Positions 15,922-25,339 are shown, counted from the first letter of the stretch. The stretch is DNA of 64,000 nt from CAYNRA01 sp046293395 (GCA_046293395.1 JBKBOU010000003.1:682001-746000); one strand, 5' to 3'. A program made the numbers and translations. Notes: a model not told the origin generated them from the letters alone.

Positions 15922-16562
15922 TATTCTTCCTCTTCTTTCTGGAAATACAAGGGGTCATACGACAACTGATATTTATCCAGCACCTCTTGTGGAACGCCAT
16001 CCCAGTTATTCGGTTGGTTGCCCATATAGCCAACATCCTGAAAACCCATGGGCGTCGTATAAAAACCTGAGATAGTCAAGTCCCGCATTCTCGAAAAAAA
16101 AGCAACGCCTTGGCTTACTTCCGGAGTAGCTTCTTGCGGATAGGCAATCAGTTCTACGATTTCTATTTGTTGCTTGTTAGAAAGCTGAACGAATGATTTA
16201 CCAAACGTCTTCACGCTGAAATTATCAAGCCATTTTATTCCTCCACGAAGAGGCGTTTGGTAACTTGGTTGGTCTTTCGCCATAAACTCGATAAAGGCAG
16301 GAACTCCCGCCTGAGACGCACTTCCTGAAACCTCGTCTGCTGGAATAATGATGTCACACAAAACCTGTATGGTCTTTAGTTCTTCAGGGGTGAAGAATAC
16401 CTGTTGCATCAGTAATTTATCCCGCTGAATTTCCTCTTCGGTGCGGCCAGGTGCTGGCTTAAATCCCTTCTCTTTTTTGGTATCCGTAACTACAGATTCT
16501 GGTGCGACAGCCAACCCAAAAGAACTTAGGGAAATTGCTTTTAAAGTATCTCTTCTTTTCAT
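15921..16562 (-). CDS. gluconate 2-dehydrogenase subunit 3 family protein
   Basis: This 213-residue protein has a twin-arginine start (MKRRDTLKAISLSSFGLAVA), so it is probably exported folded by the Tat system. FFTPEELKTIQVLCDIIIPAD (about 56-76) and the central AFIEFMAKDQPSYQTPLRGGIKWLD are typical of this small subunit, which escorts the large flavoprotein. It is the second gene of an operon, 3 bp after the GMC oxidoreductase. The physiological substrate of such Bacteroidota pairs is generally unproven; sugars or sugar alcohols are plausible. Confidence 0.88.
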   Translation of the reverse strand: MKRRDTLKAISLSSFGLAVAPESVVTDTKKEKGFKPAPGRTEEEIQRDKLLMQQVFFTPEELKTIQVLCDIIIPADEVSGSASQAGVPAFIEFMAKDQPSYQTPLRGGIKWLDNFSVKTFGKSFVQLSNKQQIEIVELIAYPQEATPEVSQGVAFFSRMRDLTISGFYTTPMGFQDVGYMGNQPNNWDGVPQEVLDKYQLSYDPLYFQKEEEE

Positions 16563-16565
16563 ATT

Positions 16566-18305
16566 CTATACTTCGTTTCTTTTTTTAAGGTCTATGATAT
16601 AATCGGATGTACGCCAAGCACTTGCCAAGATTGTCCAAGTTACATTTTTATCTCCTTGAGACACAAAAGGAGCTGCATCCACAACAAAAAGGTTTTTTAC
16701 ATCGTGGGCTTGTTGCCATTTATTTAAAGCAGATTTTTTCGGGTCGTTCCCCATACGAACAGTACCTATTTCATGGATAATTTCGCCGGGTCTTGCCAAT
16801 CCGTAATTCGTAGAAGCATCCGGTTTGTTACCTAACGCAATACCGCCCATTTCATGGATAATTTGCTCAAACGTGTCTTGCATGTGCTTGGCTTGCTTGA
16901 TTTCATGTTCACTCCATTTGTAATGAAAACGAAGTGTCGGGATACCAAACTTATCTACTTTGTTGGGGTCAATTTCACAGTAGTTACTTTCTAGGGGTAT
17001 TGGCTCTCCTCTACCCGCCATATTTATTACCGCTCCAAACGTTCTCCGAACATCTTCTTTCAAAGAAGCACCGTACCCTCCTGCTTTTTGGGTTTGTCCA
17101 TTTTTATTCTTGTATGTCCCGTTGATTCGCTCAATTCCTCCACTGAATCCGAAAGAAGGCATTTTCATTCCTCCACTGTATTCGATGTGATACCCTCTTG
17201 GGAAATCTAGCTTTTTATTGTCGAGCCACCAAGGCGTATAGACATGCATCCCTCCGACGCCATCTTCGTTATACCTGTCTCTATCCATTAATGACGGGAT
17301 GAATGCTTGACGACTAGCTCCTGTGGAATCATTTAGGTATTTTCCGATTACTCCACTATCGTTTGCAAGGCCATTTGGAAAACGAGCGGACTTAGAGTTC
17401 AGCAAAATGCGCGCAGATTCACAGGCACTAGCTGCAAGTACGACCATCTTGGCATGAATCTTATAATCTTTTAAATCTAGCTTATTTACATAAGAAACTC
17501 CGTTTGCGAGTCCTGTATTCGTGTCTGTATGTACTTCACGAACCATGGCATGATTAATTAGCTTCACATTTCCGGTTTTTACGGCGGGAATACATAGTAC
17601 CGAAGATGAAGAAAAGTCGGCATACGCCTGGCAGCCTCTACTGCATTGTGCACAATAGTAACACGCACCGCGTGAATCGTTGATGGGCTTTGTGAGCATA
17701 GCCATTCGAGATGGAATAACTGGAATTTGGATGTTTCCAGCCGCTTTTTTAATCATGAGTTCATGTAGACGAGGCTTTGGCGGTGGCAGAAAGTGTCCGT
17801 CGGGTTCATTGTATATACCTTCTTTGGTGCCAAAAAGACCAATAAGTTTATCTACTTTGTCATAATAGGGGGATAAATCTTCATAGCTTATAGGCCAATC
17901 ATCACCGATACCCGTCATAGAGCCTCTCCGGAAATCATCTGGGCCGAAGCGCATAGAGATTCTTCCCCAGTGGTTTGTTCTGCCACCTAACATTCGGGAG
18001 CGAAACCACATAAATTCAGTTCCTTTGACGGCCTCGTAACCTTCACCTTCGATTTGCCAGCCGCCCCAAGCAGCATCAAAATCACCGAAAGGCCGAGTTG
18101 TTGCCGCGCCTCTTCGTGGCGATTCCCACGGATTTTTCATTTGCGTAATGTACTTAGGATCGGCGGGATCATAATATCCACCGGCCTCTAATAAGCATAC
18201 TTTTGCACCGGCTTTGGCTAGTTGGTAGGCGGCCATTCCACCGCCAGCGCCTGAACCAACAATGACGACGTCAAAGACTTCTGTAGATTCGTGAATAGAA
18301 AACAT
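16566..18305 (-). CDS. GMC-family FAD-dependent oxidoreductase
   Basis: The protein has 579 residues. The FAD-binding motif VVIVGSGAGGGMAAYQL lies at residues 13-29 and LLEAGG near 40. RMLGGRTNHWGRISMR (about 103-118) and the C-terminal GTVRMGNDPKKSALN and LFVVDAAPFVSQG segments are typical of the gluconate/sorbitol-dehydrogenase-like GMC branch. The large subunit has no signal of its own and would be co-exported with its Tat-signal partner encoded next. A cysteine-rich stretch, CYYCAQCSRGC near residue 216, could carry a disulfide or metal site. It begins the operon. Confidence 0.92.
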   Translation of the reverse strand: MFSIHESTEVFDVVIVGSGAGGGMAAYQLAKAGAKVCLLEAGGYYDPADPKYITQMKNPWESPRRGAATTRPFGDFDAAWGGWQIEGEGYEAVKGTEFMWFRSRMLGGRTNHWGRISMRFGPDDFRRGSMTGIGDDWPISYEDLSPYYDKVDKLIGLFGTKEGIYNEPDGHFLPPPKPRLHELMIKKAAGNIQIPVIPSRMAMLTKPINDSRGACYYCAQCSRGCQAYADFSSSSVLCIPAVKTGNVKLINHAMVREVHTDTNTGLANGVSYVNKLDLKDYKIHAKMVVLAASACESARILLNSKSARFPNGLANDSGVIGKYLNDSTGASRQAFIPSLMDRDRYNEDGVGGMHVYTPWWLDNKKLDFPRGYHIEYSGGMKMPSFGFSGGIERINGTYKNKNGQTQKAGGYGASLKEDVRRTFGAVINMAGRGEPIPLESNYCEIDPNKVDKFGIPTLRFHYKWSEHEIKQAKHMQDTFEQIIHEMGGIALGNKPDASTNYGLARPGEIIHEIGTVRMGNDPKKSALNKWQQAHDVKNLFVVDAAPFVSQGDKNVTWTILASAWRTSDYIIDLKKRNEV

Positions 18306-18491
18306 AGGTATTTAGGTAGGGGTTAAATAGATAGTTGAGCATAAACATAGCTTGTCTATACACGTTGTCAATTTGCGTTTTTTTCTTTAGAAAGACAAAT
18401 GGTTTTCGACTACCTTCCTGATTTTTAGGCTATAAAGTATCTATTGCCATCCCTTCTTACTAGTATTTTTTGATATTGAGCAATACGCAAA

Positions 18492-18527
18492 AGAGGGTCA
18501 AATAAATTTAACTTTATTTGACCCTCT
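18492..18527 (-). terminator. terminator after the FKBP operon
   Basis: Perfect 15-bp stem (18492-18506 with 18513-18527) around TTTAAC, with a short T run on the minus-strand side, located 25 bp past the last FKBP gene. The gap from 18306 to 18491 holds nothing else recognisable. Confidence 0.75.
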
Positions 18528-18552
18528 CTTAAAATGAAGAAAACGTAGTGGA

Positions 18553-19410
18553 TTAATTCCTAGAAATAATCTCTAAATCAAAACGAAGTGGTGTGAATGG
18601 GGGAATAGACCCGGAGCCCCGCGCCCCATATCCAATGGATGAAGGGAAAATAATCGTAGCTTTTTCACCTACTTGCATCAATGTAATTCCTTCTTCAAAT
18701 CCTTTGATGACACCGCCTGAGCCAATGATAACGGTCAGTTCGCCACTATCAAAACTTGTATTATTCAAGAAACTGCCTTTGTATTTCAAAACAATTCTAT
18801 CTCCATTCACAAAATTACCCGTTCCTCCTTGTGTCGATGAACGGATTAGGTGCAATCCTGATGCCGTGGTACGCGTCAAGGTTAGTTTATTATCTGCGAT
18901 ATGTTCTTCAATTTGTTCTTTTTCATCTCTGATTTTCACAAGTTCTAAATCAACGCGCAAAACAGACCAATTAGGAACGCCAGTTGGCGGATTATTTGCA
19001 AAAGCCAGGGAAGATGGAATTAAAAATACTCCTTTTTCTCCTTCTTTCAGTAATGCAATTGACTCCAGAAAACCAGAAATAGCGCTTCCTCCGAAATAGC
19101 CAATGCGTGCTGGTCTTCCCGTCATTAGGCTGTCAATCAATGTGCCATTTAGCAAAGATAATTTGTAATAAATCCCTGCTTGTTCACCTTCTTTGATTGA
19201 GCGTCCTGTTGCATTTTCTCTTGATTTCTGATAAAATACACCCAGAGTTGATTTCGTCAGAGTTAAGTTATTGGCCTTCGCATAGGCGGCTATTTCTTGT
19301 TCATTTCTCTCTTCTGCCTCCGCGTACTCTTTTTCTATGGAGGTGTCTAAGCAACTACTTAGCAATGCTGTCATTAAAAAGGCTAAAAAACCTACTCTTT
19401 TACTCATCAT
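18553..19410 (-). CDS. FKBP-type peptidyl-prolyl isomerase lipoprotein (double domain)
   Basis: This 285-residue lipoprotein has lipobox cysteine C20 (LLSSC). It contains two FKBP-like modules. The first (about 65-155) is degenerate: it keeps GEQAGIYYKL and EGEKGVFLIPSSLAF but lacks several active-site residues. The second (about 190-285) is canonical, with GDRIVLKYKG, FDSGE, GVIKGFEEGITLMQVGEKATIIFPSSIGYGARG and PPFTPLRFDLEI. It would act in the periplasm or at the outer membrane to isomerise prolyl bonds. It is the second gene of a tandem pair of related FKBP lipoproteins. Confidence 0.9.
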   Translation of the reverse strand: MMSKRVGFLAFLMTALLSSCLDTSIEKEYAEAEERNEQEIAAYAKANNLTLTKSTLGVFYQKSRENATGRSIKEGEQAGIYYKLSLLNGTLIDSLMTGRPARIGYFGGSAISGFLESIALLKEGEKGVFLIPSSLAFANNPPTGVPNWSVLRVDLELVKIRDEKEQIEEHIADNKLTLTRTTASGLHLIRSSTQGGTGNFVNGDRIVLKYKGSFLNNTSFDSGELTVIIGSGGVIKGFEEGITLMQVGEKATIIFPSSIGYGARGSGSIPPFTPLRFDLEIISRN

Positions 19411-19421
19411 CTGTGTTCTAT

Positions 19422-20267
19422 TTATTTTGATTTAATATCTATGATTTCTACATCAAAAAGGATAGGCGTATATGGTTTAATTACGTTACCCGCACCATTT
19501 GCACCGTATGCCAAAGCAGAAGGAATCAAGACGGTTGCTTTTTGTCCCTTCTTCATTTTTAACATCATAATTTCCCAACCAGGAATCACGTAATTTTGTC
19601 CAAGTGGTACACTAATTGGTTCTTTACCTACCGAACTGTCAAAAGTTTCGCCGTTCATGAATTTTCCTGTGTATTCTACTACTACGGTTTGTCCTGACTG
19701 TGCCGTTGCTCCAGTTCCTTCTTTTTGTGTAATAAAGTAAATACCTTCTTCCGTTTTTGTTGCTCCTTTCATACTTTTAGCAACATATTCTTCGATTAAC
19801 TTCCCTTCTCCTTTTTTTGCTTCTTCCAAGGATGCGTTTACTTCCTTTTCAGATTGGATTTTCAGCATCCGAACGATGAACTTTAGGTCGCTTCCTTTCG
19901 TAATACCTGGAGGGAGTGTCGGCTGACCTACAAAGAGAGAGTCCGCAGCAACCAAAACGGTTGTACTGTCACCTTCCGCGATATTAAATAACGCTCTTTC
20001 AAAAGAACCTTTGAAACCTGTTTTTTGCGCCATTAACATCACAGGACTTCCTTCTGTATATGTGCTTTTCAGTACAGAATCTGAGGGTGTTTTGATTACG
20101 AGTTCGAAGGTCAAAATTTCTCCTTCTTTGGGTAAACGGCCTGTTTCCCCTTTTTCATGTGTTTGAATCCGGCTACCGTCCTCGGTGGTCGTCACTTTGA
20201 ATTGATTACAAGCTACAAGTGTGGTAGATGCCACAGCAGTGGCTAGTAATAACGATTTGATTTTCAT
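19422..20267 (-). CDS. FKBP-type peptidyl-prolyl isomerase lipoprotein
   Basis: This 281-residue lipoprotein has lipobox cysteine C20 (TLVAC). A degenerate N-terminal FKBP-like domain (about 45-135, GEILTFELVIKT, LFVGQPTLPPG) is followed by a linker and a canonical C-terminal FKBP domain (about 180-281) with VVVEYTGKFMNGETFDSSVGKEP, VIPGWEIMMLKMKKGQKATVLIPSALAYGANG and TPILFDVEII. Its design matches the next gene 11 bp downstream, so the pair looks like an old tandem duplication. Confidence 0.92.
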   Translation of the reverse strand: MKIKSLLLATAVASTTLVACNQFKVTTTEDGSRIQTHEKGETGRLPKEGEILTFELVIKTPSDSVLKSTYTEGSPVMLMAQKTGFKGSFERALFNIAEGDSTTVLVAADSLFVGQPTLPPGITKGSDLKFIVRMLKIQSEKEVNASLEEAKKGEGKLIEEYVAKSMKGATKTEEGIYFITQKEGTGATAQSGQTVVVEYTGKFMNGETFDSSVGKEPISVPLGQNYVIPGWEIMMLKMKKGQKATVLIPSALAYGANGAGNVIKPYTPILFDVEIIDIKSK

Positions 20268-20327
20268 TTTTAATAAATATTGAATTGATTTGACAGTACG
20301 AATTGTTTATAAATTTGAACGAATAAA

Positions 20328-21377
20328 TTACGAATGTAAACGAGGTTGCGCCAAAAGTTCTTCTTTGTATCTTGGCAAAACACCTAAAAATACCTGGACG
20401 GTTTCTTGTAATGATGCGTGTGACCTGCCTCCTGCCGCATTGTGATGCCCGCCTCCTTGGAAATGTTCTCGTGCAAAATTACTTACTGAGAATCCATCTA
20501 CAGAACGAAATGACATTTTTATCATTCCTTCTTTTTCAACAAATATAACAGACATGACAACTCCATTAATGGTTAGACCATAATTGACAATTCCTTCTGT
20601 ATCACCGTTTTGTGAATTAAATTTCTTTAATTCCTCTTCTGAGAATACAAAATAAGCCACACGGTAATCGGGCAAATAGATGAGTTTTTCACCTAGTGCA
20701 TATCCAAGAAATTTAAGCCTTTCAAACGATTGACCATCAAATAAACGTCGATGTGTTTCCCCAGGGTTTGCGCCTTTGCTCAGTAATCCTGCTGCCACTT
20801 CATGTACACTTGGAGTTGTGGATGGAAACCGGAAAGAACCCGTATCTGTTAATAAACCTACATACAAGCATTGGGCTGCTTTTGTATCAAGGTGACTCAA
20901 CCAATCTAATTCTTGCAGCATTTCATAGACTAATTGGCACGTTGCGGCGGCTTTTTGATTCCAATACACGAAATTTGCCTCGATTGTTGGCATCTCGTGG
21001 TGGTCAATGAGTAGGATTGGCTTTGTGCTTTTTTCAACCCAAGTTTGTAAACCTTTCACTCTTTCTGCGACAGAAAAGTCCAGGCAGCAAATTAAATCTG
21101 CCTTTTGCCAAGCTTGTTCAGCCTCTACAGGATTACTCTCAAAATTGATTACTATCTCTTGGAACGGCAACCATTTCAAAAATTTGGGATAATCTGTCGG
21201 TGTTAGAACAGTCACTTGATGACCAAGTTGTTGAAAAACCCCAGCGAAGCCCAGCGAAGAACCCATGGCGTCACCGTCTGGATTTTGATGCGTAGTAATT
21301 ACAATATTTCGGGGGATAGAGAGCAATTCAAGAAATGCTTTTTTGTCCTCATTTGCGTGAGTAAAAAGTCGTTGCAT
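20328..21377 (-). CDS. DHH/DHHA1 family phosphoesterase (NrnA-like nanoRNase / pAp phosphatase)
   Basis: This 349-residue protein has the DHH-domain metal ligands in THQNPDGDAMGSS (29-41), LICCLDFS, LIDHHEMP near 144-151, and the DHHA1 substrate loop GGGHHNAAGG at 308-317. The length fits the NrnA-type bifunctional oligoribonuclease and 3'-phosphoadenosine 5'-phosphate phosphatase group rather than RecJ. It degrades the last short RNA oligomers or pAp in the cytoplasm. A possible -7 box (CAAATGTA on the plus strand at 21401-21408) lies 24 bp upstream. Confidence 0.92.
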   Translation of the reverse strand: MQRLFTHANEDKKAFLELLSIPRNIVITTHQNPDGDAMGSSLGFAGVFQQLGHQVTVLTPTDYPKFLKWLPFQEIVINFESNPVEAEQAWQKADLICCLDFSVAERVKGLQTWVEKSTKPILLIDHHEMPTIEANFVYWNQKAAATCQLVYEMLQELDWLSHLDTKAAQCLYVGLLTDTGSFRFPSTTPSVHEVAAGLLSKGANPGETHRRLFDGQSFERLKFLGYALGEKLIYLPDYRVAYFVFSEEELKKFNSQNGDTEGIVNYGLTINGVVMSVIFVEKEGMIKMSFRSVDGFSVSNFAREHFQGGGHHNAAGGRSHASLQETVQVFLGVLPRYKEELLAQPRLHS

Positions 21378-21495
21378 AAATATATTTTGGCATGAACAAG
21401 CAAATGTACAAAGGGAATTTGAAATCTAGTGCATTTATATGGCTAGTTCAGGTATATATCTTTCTGTACGTCGATGTGTTTCAAGTCAAATTGCC

Positions 21496-21503
21496 TAATT
21501 TTG
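21496..21503 (+). promoter_or_regulatory. -7 box of ndk
   Basis: TAATTTTG matches TAnnTTTG 38 bp before the ndk ATG and so supports the ATG at 21542 over the longer upstream frame. Confidence 0.6.
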
Positions 21504-21541
21504 CAGTACATAAATCTTATACAAACAGAAAACCATTTTAT

Positions 21542-21958
21542 ATGTCAAACAGAACTTTCACTATGATTAAGCCACATGCAGTGGCGGCAAACAACGTAGG
21601 TGGTATCATTGAAATGATTGAAGCTGCTGGTTTCCGAATTGTTGCCATGAAAAAAACAAAATTAACACCTGAGCAAGCAGGTCAGTTTTATGCCGTTCAT
21701 AAAGAAAGACCTTTCTATGGTGAATTGTGCGAGATGATGTCTGCTGGTGCTATTATTCCTATGATTTTGGAAAAAGAAAACGCAGTCGCTGATTTCCGCA
21801 CCTTGATTGGCTCCACTGATCCTGCGGAAGCTGCTGACGGCACCATTCGGAAAAAATATGCACTATCAAAGGGTGAAAATGCAATTCATGGTTCTGATTC
21901 TGATGAAAATGCAGGCATTGAAGGTGCTTTTTTCTTTGCTTCTACGGAACAGTTTTAA
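21542..21958 (+). CDS. ndk: nucleoside-diphosphate kinase
   Basis: The start is ATG 21542, giving 138 residues from MSNRTFTMIKPHAVA, the normal length. The open frame extends 50 codons upstream, but that part contains the promoter and is not family-like. TMIKPHAV holds the conserved lysine and NAIHGSDS contains the phosphorylated catalytic histidine (H116). It balances nucleoside triphosphate pools by a ping-pong phosphate transfer. It is monocistronic with its own terminator. Confidence 0.97.
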   Translation: MSNRTFTMIKPHAVAANNVGGIIEMIEAAGFRIVAMKKTKLTPEQAGQFYAVHKERPFYGELCEMMSAGAIIPMILEKENAVADFRTLIGSTDPAEAADGTIRKKYALSKGENAIHGSDSDENAGIEGAFFFASTEQF

Positions 21959-21977
21959 GCGACCTTATGTCATATTG

Positions 21978-22016
21978 GGCTAGAATGAACGGACTCGTTG
22001 ATTCTAGCCTTTTTTT
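21978..22016 (+). terminator. terminator after ndk
   Basis: 9-bp stem GGCTAGAAT / ATTCTAGCC (21978-21986 with 22001-22009) followed directly by a run of T. Confidence 0.85.
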
Positions 22017-22074
22017 CAAAAAACCTATCTCTTTTACTCAGGACGTTGTTCTTCACACTCAATTTTAATTCAAT

Positions 22075-24123
22075 ATGTCAATCGAGAATCCGGAAAGATA
22101 TACCGTTACCGCCGCCCTTATTTATGCCAATGGCCCCATTCACATAGGTCACTTAGCGGGCTGTTATTTACCTGCTGACGTCTATGTACGCTATTTACGC
22201 GCCAAAGGCAAAGATGTTGCCTTCATTAGCGGAACAGACGAACACGGAGTCCCGATTACAATTAAAGCAAAAAAAGAAGGCATTACCCCGCAAGAGGTCG
22301 TCGATAAATACTACAAACAAATCAAAGAGTCATTCCAAGATTTTGGTATTTCCTTTGATATTTATTCACGTACGACAAGCCCTGTTCATCACCAAACTTC
22401 GCAGGATTTCTTTACCACCATGTTTGAGAAAGGCTTTTTCGACGAAGTTTCTACCGAACAATATTTTGACGAAATAGCACAACAGTTTTTGGCAGATAGA
22501 TACATCATGGGAGAATGCCCTCATTGCCATAACCCAAATGCTTATGGCGACCAATGTGAAAAATGTGGTTCTTCCCTTTCTCCAACCGACTTAATCAACC
22601 CGCGCTCGACGGTTTCTGGTGCTAAACCCATCCAAAAAGAAACAAAAAATTGGTATTTACCACTTGATAGAATGCAACCTGAAATTGAGGCGTTCGTCAA
22701 TAGCCATCCTGAATGGAAATCAAATGTTTTTGGCCAATGTCAATCTTGGCTAAAACAAGGTTTGCAACCTAGAGCCATGACACGCGACCTAGATTGGGGC
22801 GTGAAAGTTCCTCTAAAAGATGCCGACGGGAAAGTCCTCTACGTCTGGTTTGATGCACCCATTGGTTATATTTCTATGACCAAAGAATGGGCAGACGCAA
22901 ATAATAAAAATTGGGAGGATTATTGGAAAAAAGAAGATACAAAACTTGTTCATTTTATTGGGAAAGACAATATCGTCTTCCATTGCATCATTTTCCCGGC
23001 AATGCTCATGGCAGAAGGTAGCTTTATTTTGCCCGACAATGTCCCTGCCAACGAATTTATGAATCTTGAGAACGATAAAATTTCTACTTCTCGAAATTGG
23101 GCTGTTTGGCTGCACGAATACTTACAAGATTTTCCCGGAAAGCAAGACGTACTCCGTTATGTGTTACTTGCCAATGCGCCCGAAACCAAAGACAATGATT
23201 TTACTTGGAAGGATTTTCAGACAAAGAATAACTCTGAACTTGTCGGAATTTTTGGTAATTTCATCAACCGCACAGTCGTATTAACACAAAAATATTACGC
23301 CGGAGTTGTCCCTTCCCCAAAAGAATTGACCGAATACGATCAACAAACTCTACAAACACTTGCTGATTTACCTTGCCAAATCGCAAATTCCCTCAAAAAT
23401 TATAAGTTTAGAGAAGCATTGGCTGGAATGATGGAAATTGCACGTCTAGGAAACAAATATTTGGCAGATTCTGAACCTTGGAAGGTCATCAAAGAAGACC
23501 CTGAACGCGTTCAAACGATTTTATATATTTCCTTACAAATTGCAGGTTCATTGGCTATTACTTGCGAGCCTTTCTTGCCTTTTACCGCTGCTAAGTTAAG
23601 AGAAACCTTGCGCATAGAACAGTATGAATGGAAATTTGCTGGAAAATCTGATTTGATTCCTTCCGGCACACAAACAGTAGAAATTGGCTTGTTATTTGAA
23701 AAAATTGAAGATAGTGTTGTTGAAAACCAAGTAAATAAGCTTTTAGAAACAAAAAAAATGAATGAATTAGAGAGTAAATCTGTACCGGCTTTGAAGCCTG
23801 AAATTCAGTTTGATGATTTTGCTAAATTAGACCTTCGTATCGGAACCATTCTGGAAGCCGAGGCAATGCCTAAGAGCAAGAAATTACTAAAGTTTTTAAT
23901 TGACGATGGCCTCGAAAAACGTACGATTCTCAGCGGTATCGCAGAACATTTTTCCCCAGAAGAGATGGTCGGCAAACAAGTTACATTTATTGCAAACTTA
24001 GCACCTCGTAAAATGATGGGAGTTGAGTCCAATGGGATGATTCTAATGGCGGAAGACAAAGATGGTTCTCTGGCATTACTTCAACCACATAAAGGGGTTT
24101 GGAGTGGCGCTTCTATTAGTTAA
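22075..24123 (+). CDS. metG: methionyl-tRNA synthetase
   Basis: The enzyme has 682 residues. The HIGH motif is at 23-26 (GPIHIGHLAG). A zinc knuckle has four cysteines, C148, C151, C161 and C164. The KMSKS-type loop reads KISTS (near residue 336), a usual variant in this class. An anticodon-binding helical domain follows. The C-terminal ~105 residues (FDDFAKLDLRIGTILEAEAM to GMILMAEDKDG) are the Trbp111-like tRNA-binding and dimerisation domain. The enzyme charges initiator and elongator tRNA-Met. The gene is single, ending in a strong terminator shared with the convergent regulator gene. Confidence 0.98.
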   Translation: MSIENPERYTVTAALIYANGPIHIGHLAGCYLPADVYVRYLRAKGKDVAFISGTDEHGVPITIKAKKEGITPQEVVDKYYKQIKESFQDFGISFDIYSRTTSPVHHQTSQDFFTTMFEKGFFDEVSTEQYFDEIAQQFLADRYIMGECPHCHNPNAYGDQCEKCGSSLSPTDLINPRSTVSGAKPIQKETKNWYLPLDRMQPEIEAFVNSHPEWKSNVFGQCQSWLKQGLQPRAMTRDLDWGVKVPLKDADGKVLYVWFDAPIGYISMTKEWADANNKNWEDYWKKEDTKLVHFIGKDNIVFHCIIFPAMLMAEGSFILPDNVPANEFMNLENDKISTSRNWAVWLHEYLQDFPGKQDVLRYVLLANAPETKDNDFTWKDFQTKNNSELVGIFGNFINRTVVLTQKYYAGVVPSPKELTEYDQQTLQTLADLPCQIANSLKNYKFREALAGMMEIARLGNKYLADSEPWKVIKEDPERVQTILYISLQIAGSLAITCEPFLPFTAAKLRETLRIEQYEWKFAGKSDLIPSGTQTVEIGLLFEKIEDSVVENQVNKLLETKKMNELESKSVPALKPEIQFDDFAKLDLRIGTILEAEAMPKSKKLLKFLIDDGLEKRTILSGIAEHFSPEEMVGKQVTFIANLAPRKMMGVESNGMILMAEDKDGSLALLQPHKGVWSGASIS

Positions 24124-24139
24124 AATAGTCTATTTCTAC

Positions 24140-24178
24140 AAAAAATGCGCTTTGAAGTAGTTTCAAAGCGCATTTTTT
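24140..24178. terminator. bidirectional terminator after metG
   Basis: 17-bp stem (24140-24156 with 24162-24178) flanked by A and T runs, between metG and the convergent MerR-type gene. Confidence 0.9.
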
Positions 24179-24192
24179 ATTTTTTACATTCG

Positions 24193-25074
24193 TTACGAAC
24201 CACTCGCAATTTCTAATAACTGCCTTACGTTTGGTATAATTTGTACATTGCTCGGAGTATCAAGACCTTGCCCGACAACCTGATAGCCTGTCATAAATAT
24301 TTCAATATGTGGGAATGTTTTGCCCAATTTATCAATATAACTTTGGACTTCATCCTGCCCTGGAGTGGAAGTGATTGACGTAAAAATATAATCTGGTTTA
24401 TGCAAGTCACAAACGAACTCGAGTTCAGCAAACGGTAAACTTTGCCCTAAATAGATGACTTTGTTGTTTCTGGCTCTCAGGATGTAGTTAGCAAATAAGA
24501 GGCCCATTTCATGCATTTCACCTTCTGGTGTATATAAGACATATTTCTTTGAGCTAGATGTCAATTTAATTACTTGACCATCAATAGCCACAATCATTTT
24601 CTGACGGATGAGATTCGTGATAAAGTGCTCTTGTGCTGGGCCGATAGAACCCGTCAGCCACAAGGTACCAATTCTACTAAGAAAAGGGTAAATGATATTA
24701 ATCATTGTGTTTTCAAAGCCAAACTGCAAGATATTTGTTGACATAATCCGTTCAAAACGGTCTTCGTCAATATCAATCATTGCGATAGTAAGTGCATGAA
24801 TTTGGTCAGGATAGCTTAGCTGCTTATCAGAAATGGCAATAACTTCTTTGGTAAGTTCATCTAAACTTAGTTTTGCGATTTCAGATATTTTATATCCGTG
24901 GTCTTTCAACAAAGAGATATTGAGAACCAACTTTAAATCTTGGTCGTCATACGTTCTAATGTTTGTATCAGTTCTTTTGGGATTAATAATATTGTATCGT
25001 TGCTCCCAAATCCTCAGTGTGTGGGCTTTGATGCCCGACAGGTGCTCTAGGTCTTTAATCGAGTAATTACTCAT
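24193..25074 (-). CDS. CarH/LitR-like MerR-family regulator with B12-binding domain
   Basis: This 293-residue protein has an N-terminal MerR winged helix (1-70, YSIKDLEHLSGIKAHTLRIWEQRY), a four-helix linker domain (about 85-165) and a C-terminal cobalamin-binding Rossmann domain (about 176-290). Two hallmarks of adenosylcobalamin photoreceptors are visible: the Wx9EH motif (W139, E149, H150) and the E-x-H-x-x-G cobalamin motif (E186, H188, G191). By family knowledge it should repress in the dark as a tetramer and release DNA in light. No carotenoid or photolyase gene lies next to it, so its targets are unknown. Confidence 0.9.
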   Translation of the reverse strand: MSNYSIKDLEHLSGIKAHTLRIWEQRYNIINPKRTDTNIRTYDDQDLKLVLNISLLKDHGYKISEIAKLSLDELTKEVIAISDKQLSYPDQIHALTIAMIDIDEDRFERIMSTNILQFGFENTMINIIYPFLSRIGTLWLTGSIGPAQEHFITNLIRQKMIVAIDGQVIKLTSSSKKYVLYTPEGEMHEMGLLFANYILRARNNKVIYLGQSLPFAELEFVCDLHKPDYIFTSITSTPGQDEVQSYIDKLGKTFPHIEIFMTGYQVVGQGLDTPSNVQIIPNVRQLLEIASGS

Positions 25075-25307
25075 TTCTTTCTCACGTTTAAAAGTTCCGG
25101 TAAAATAATCGGTTGGAACATTTTAAGTTCATGGGCTATATTCACTTTTAATGGATCTATTCACCCCTCCTCATAGCAAGTAAACTTTTCGTTTTTCTTA
25201 TTGTTTATTTTTTTATCAAATATTTTAACCAGAAATAATTCTTTTCTCTTTTCCCTTTGTCTATCTCGATATAGAACAGAAACATCTGTTTTACTGATAG
25301 TTATGAA

Positions 25308-25339
25308 AAAGCCGCCAACTTTATAGAGTTGGCGGCTTT
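25308..25339 (-). terminator. terminator after dnaN
   Basis: 13-bp GC-rich stem (25308-25320 with 25327-25339), with a T run on the minus-strand side. The 230 bp between it and the MerR-type gene are AT-rich with no gene seen. Confidence 0.88.

Noticed and set aside
18593..19099. 168-codon plus-strand frame inside the FKBP gene
   Set aside because: It is antisense to the catalytic FKBP domain; a conserved domain on the other strand explains the open frame.
21392..21541. N-terminal extension of nucleoside-diphosphate kinase
   Set aside because: It includes the promoter -7 box and has no family similarity; the enzyme's normal start is at 21542.
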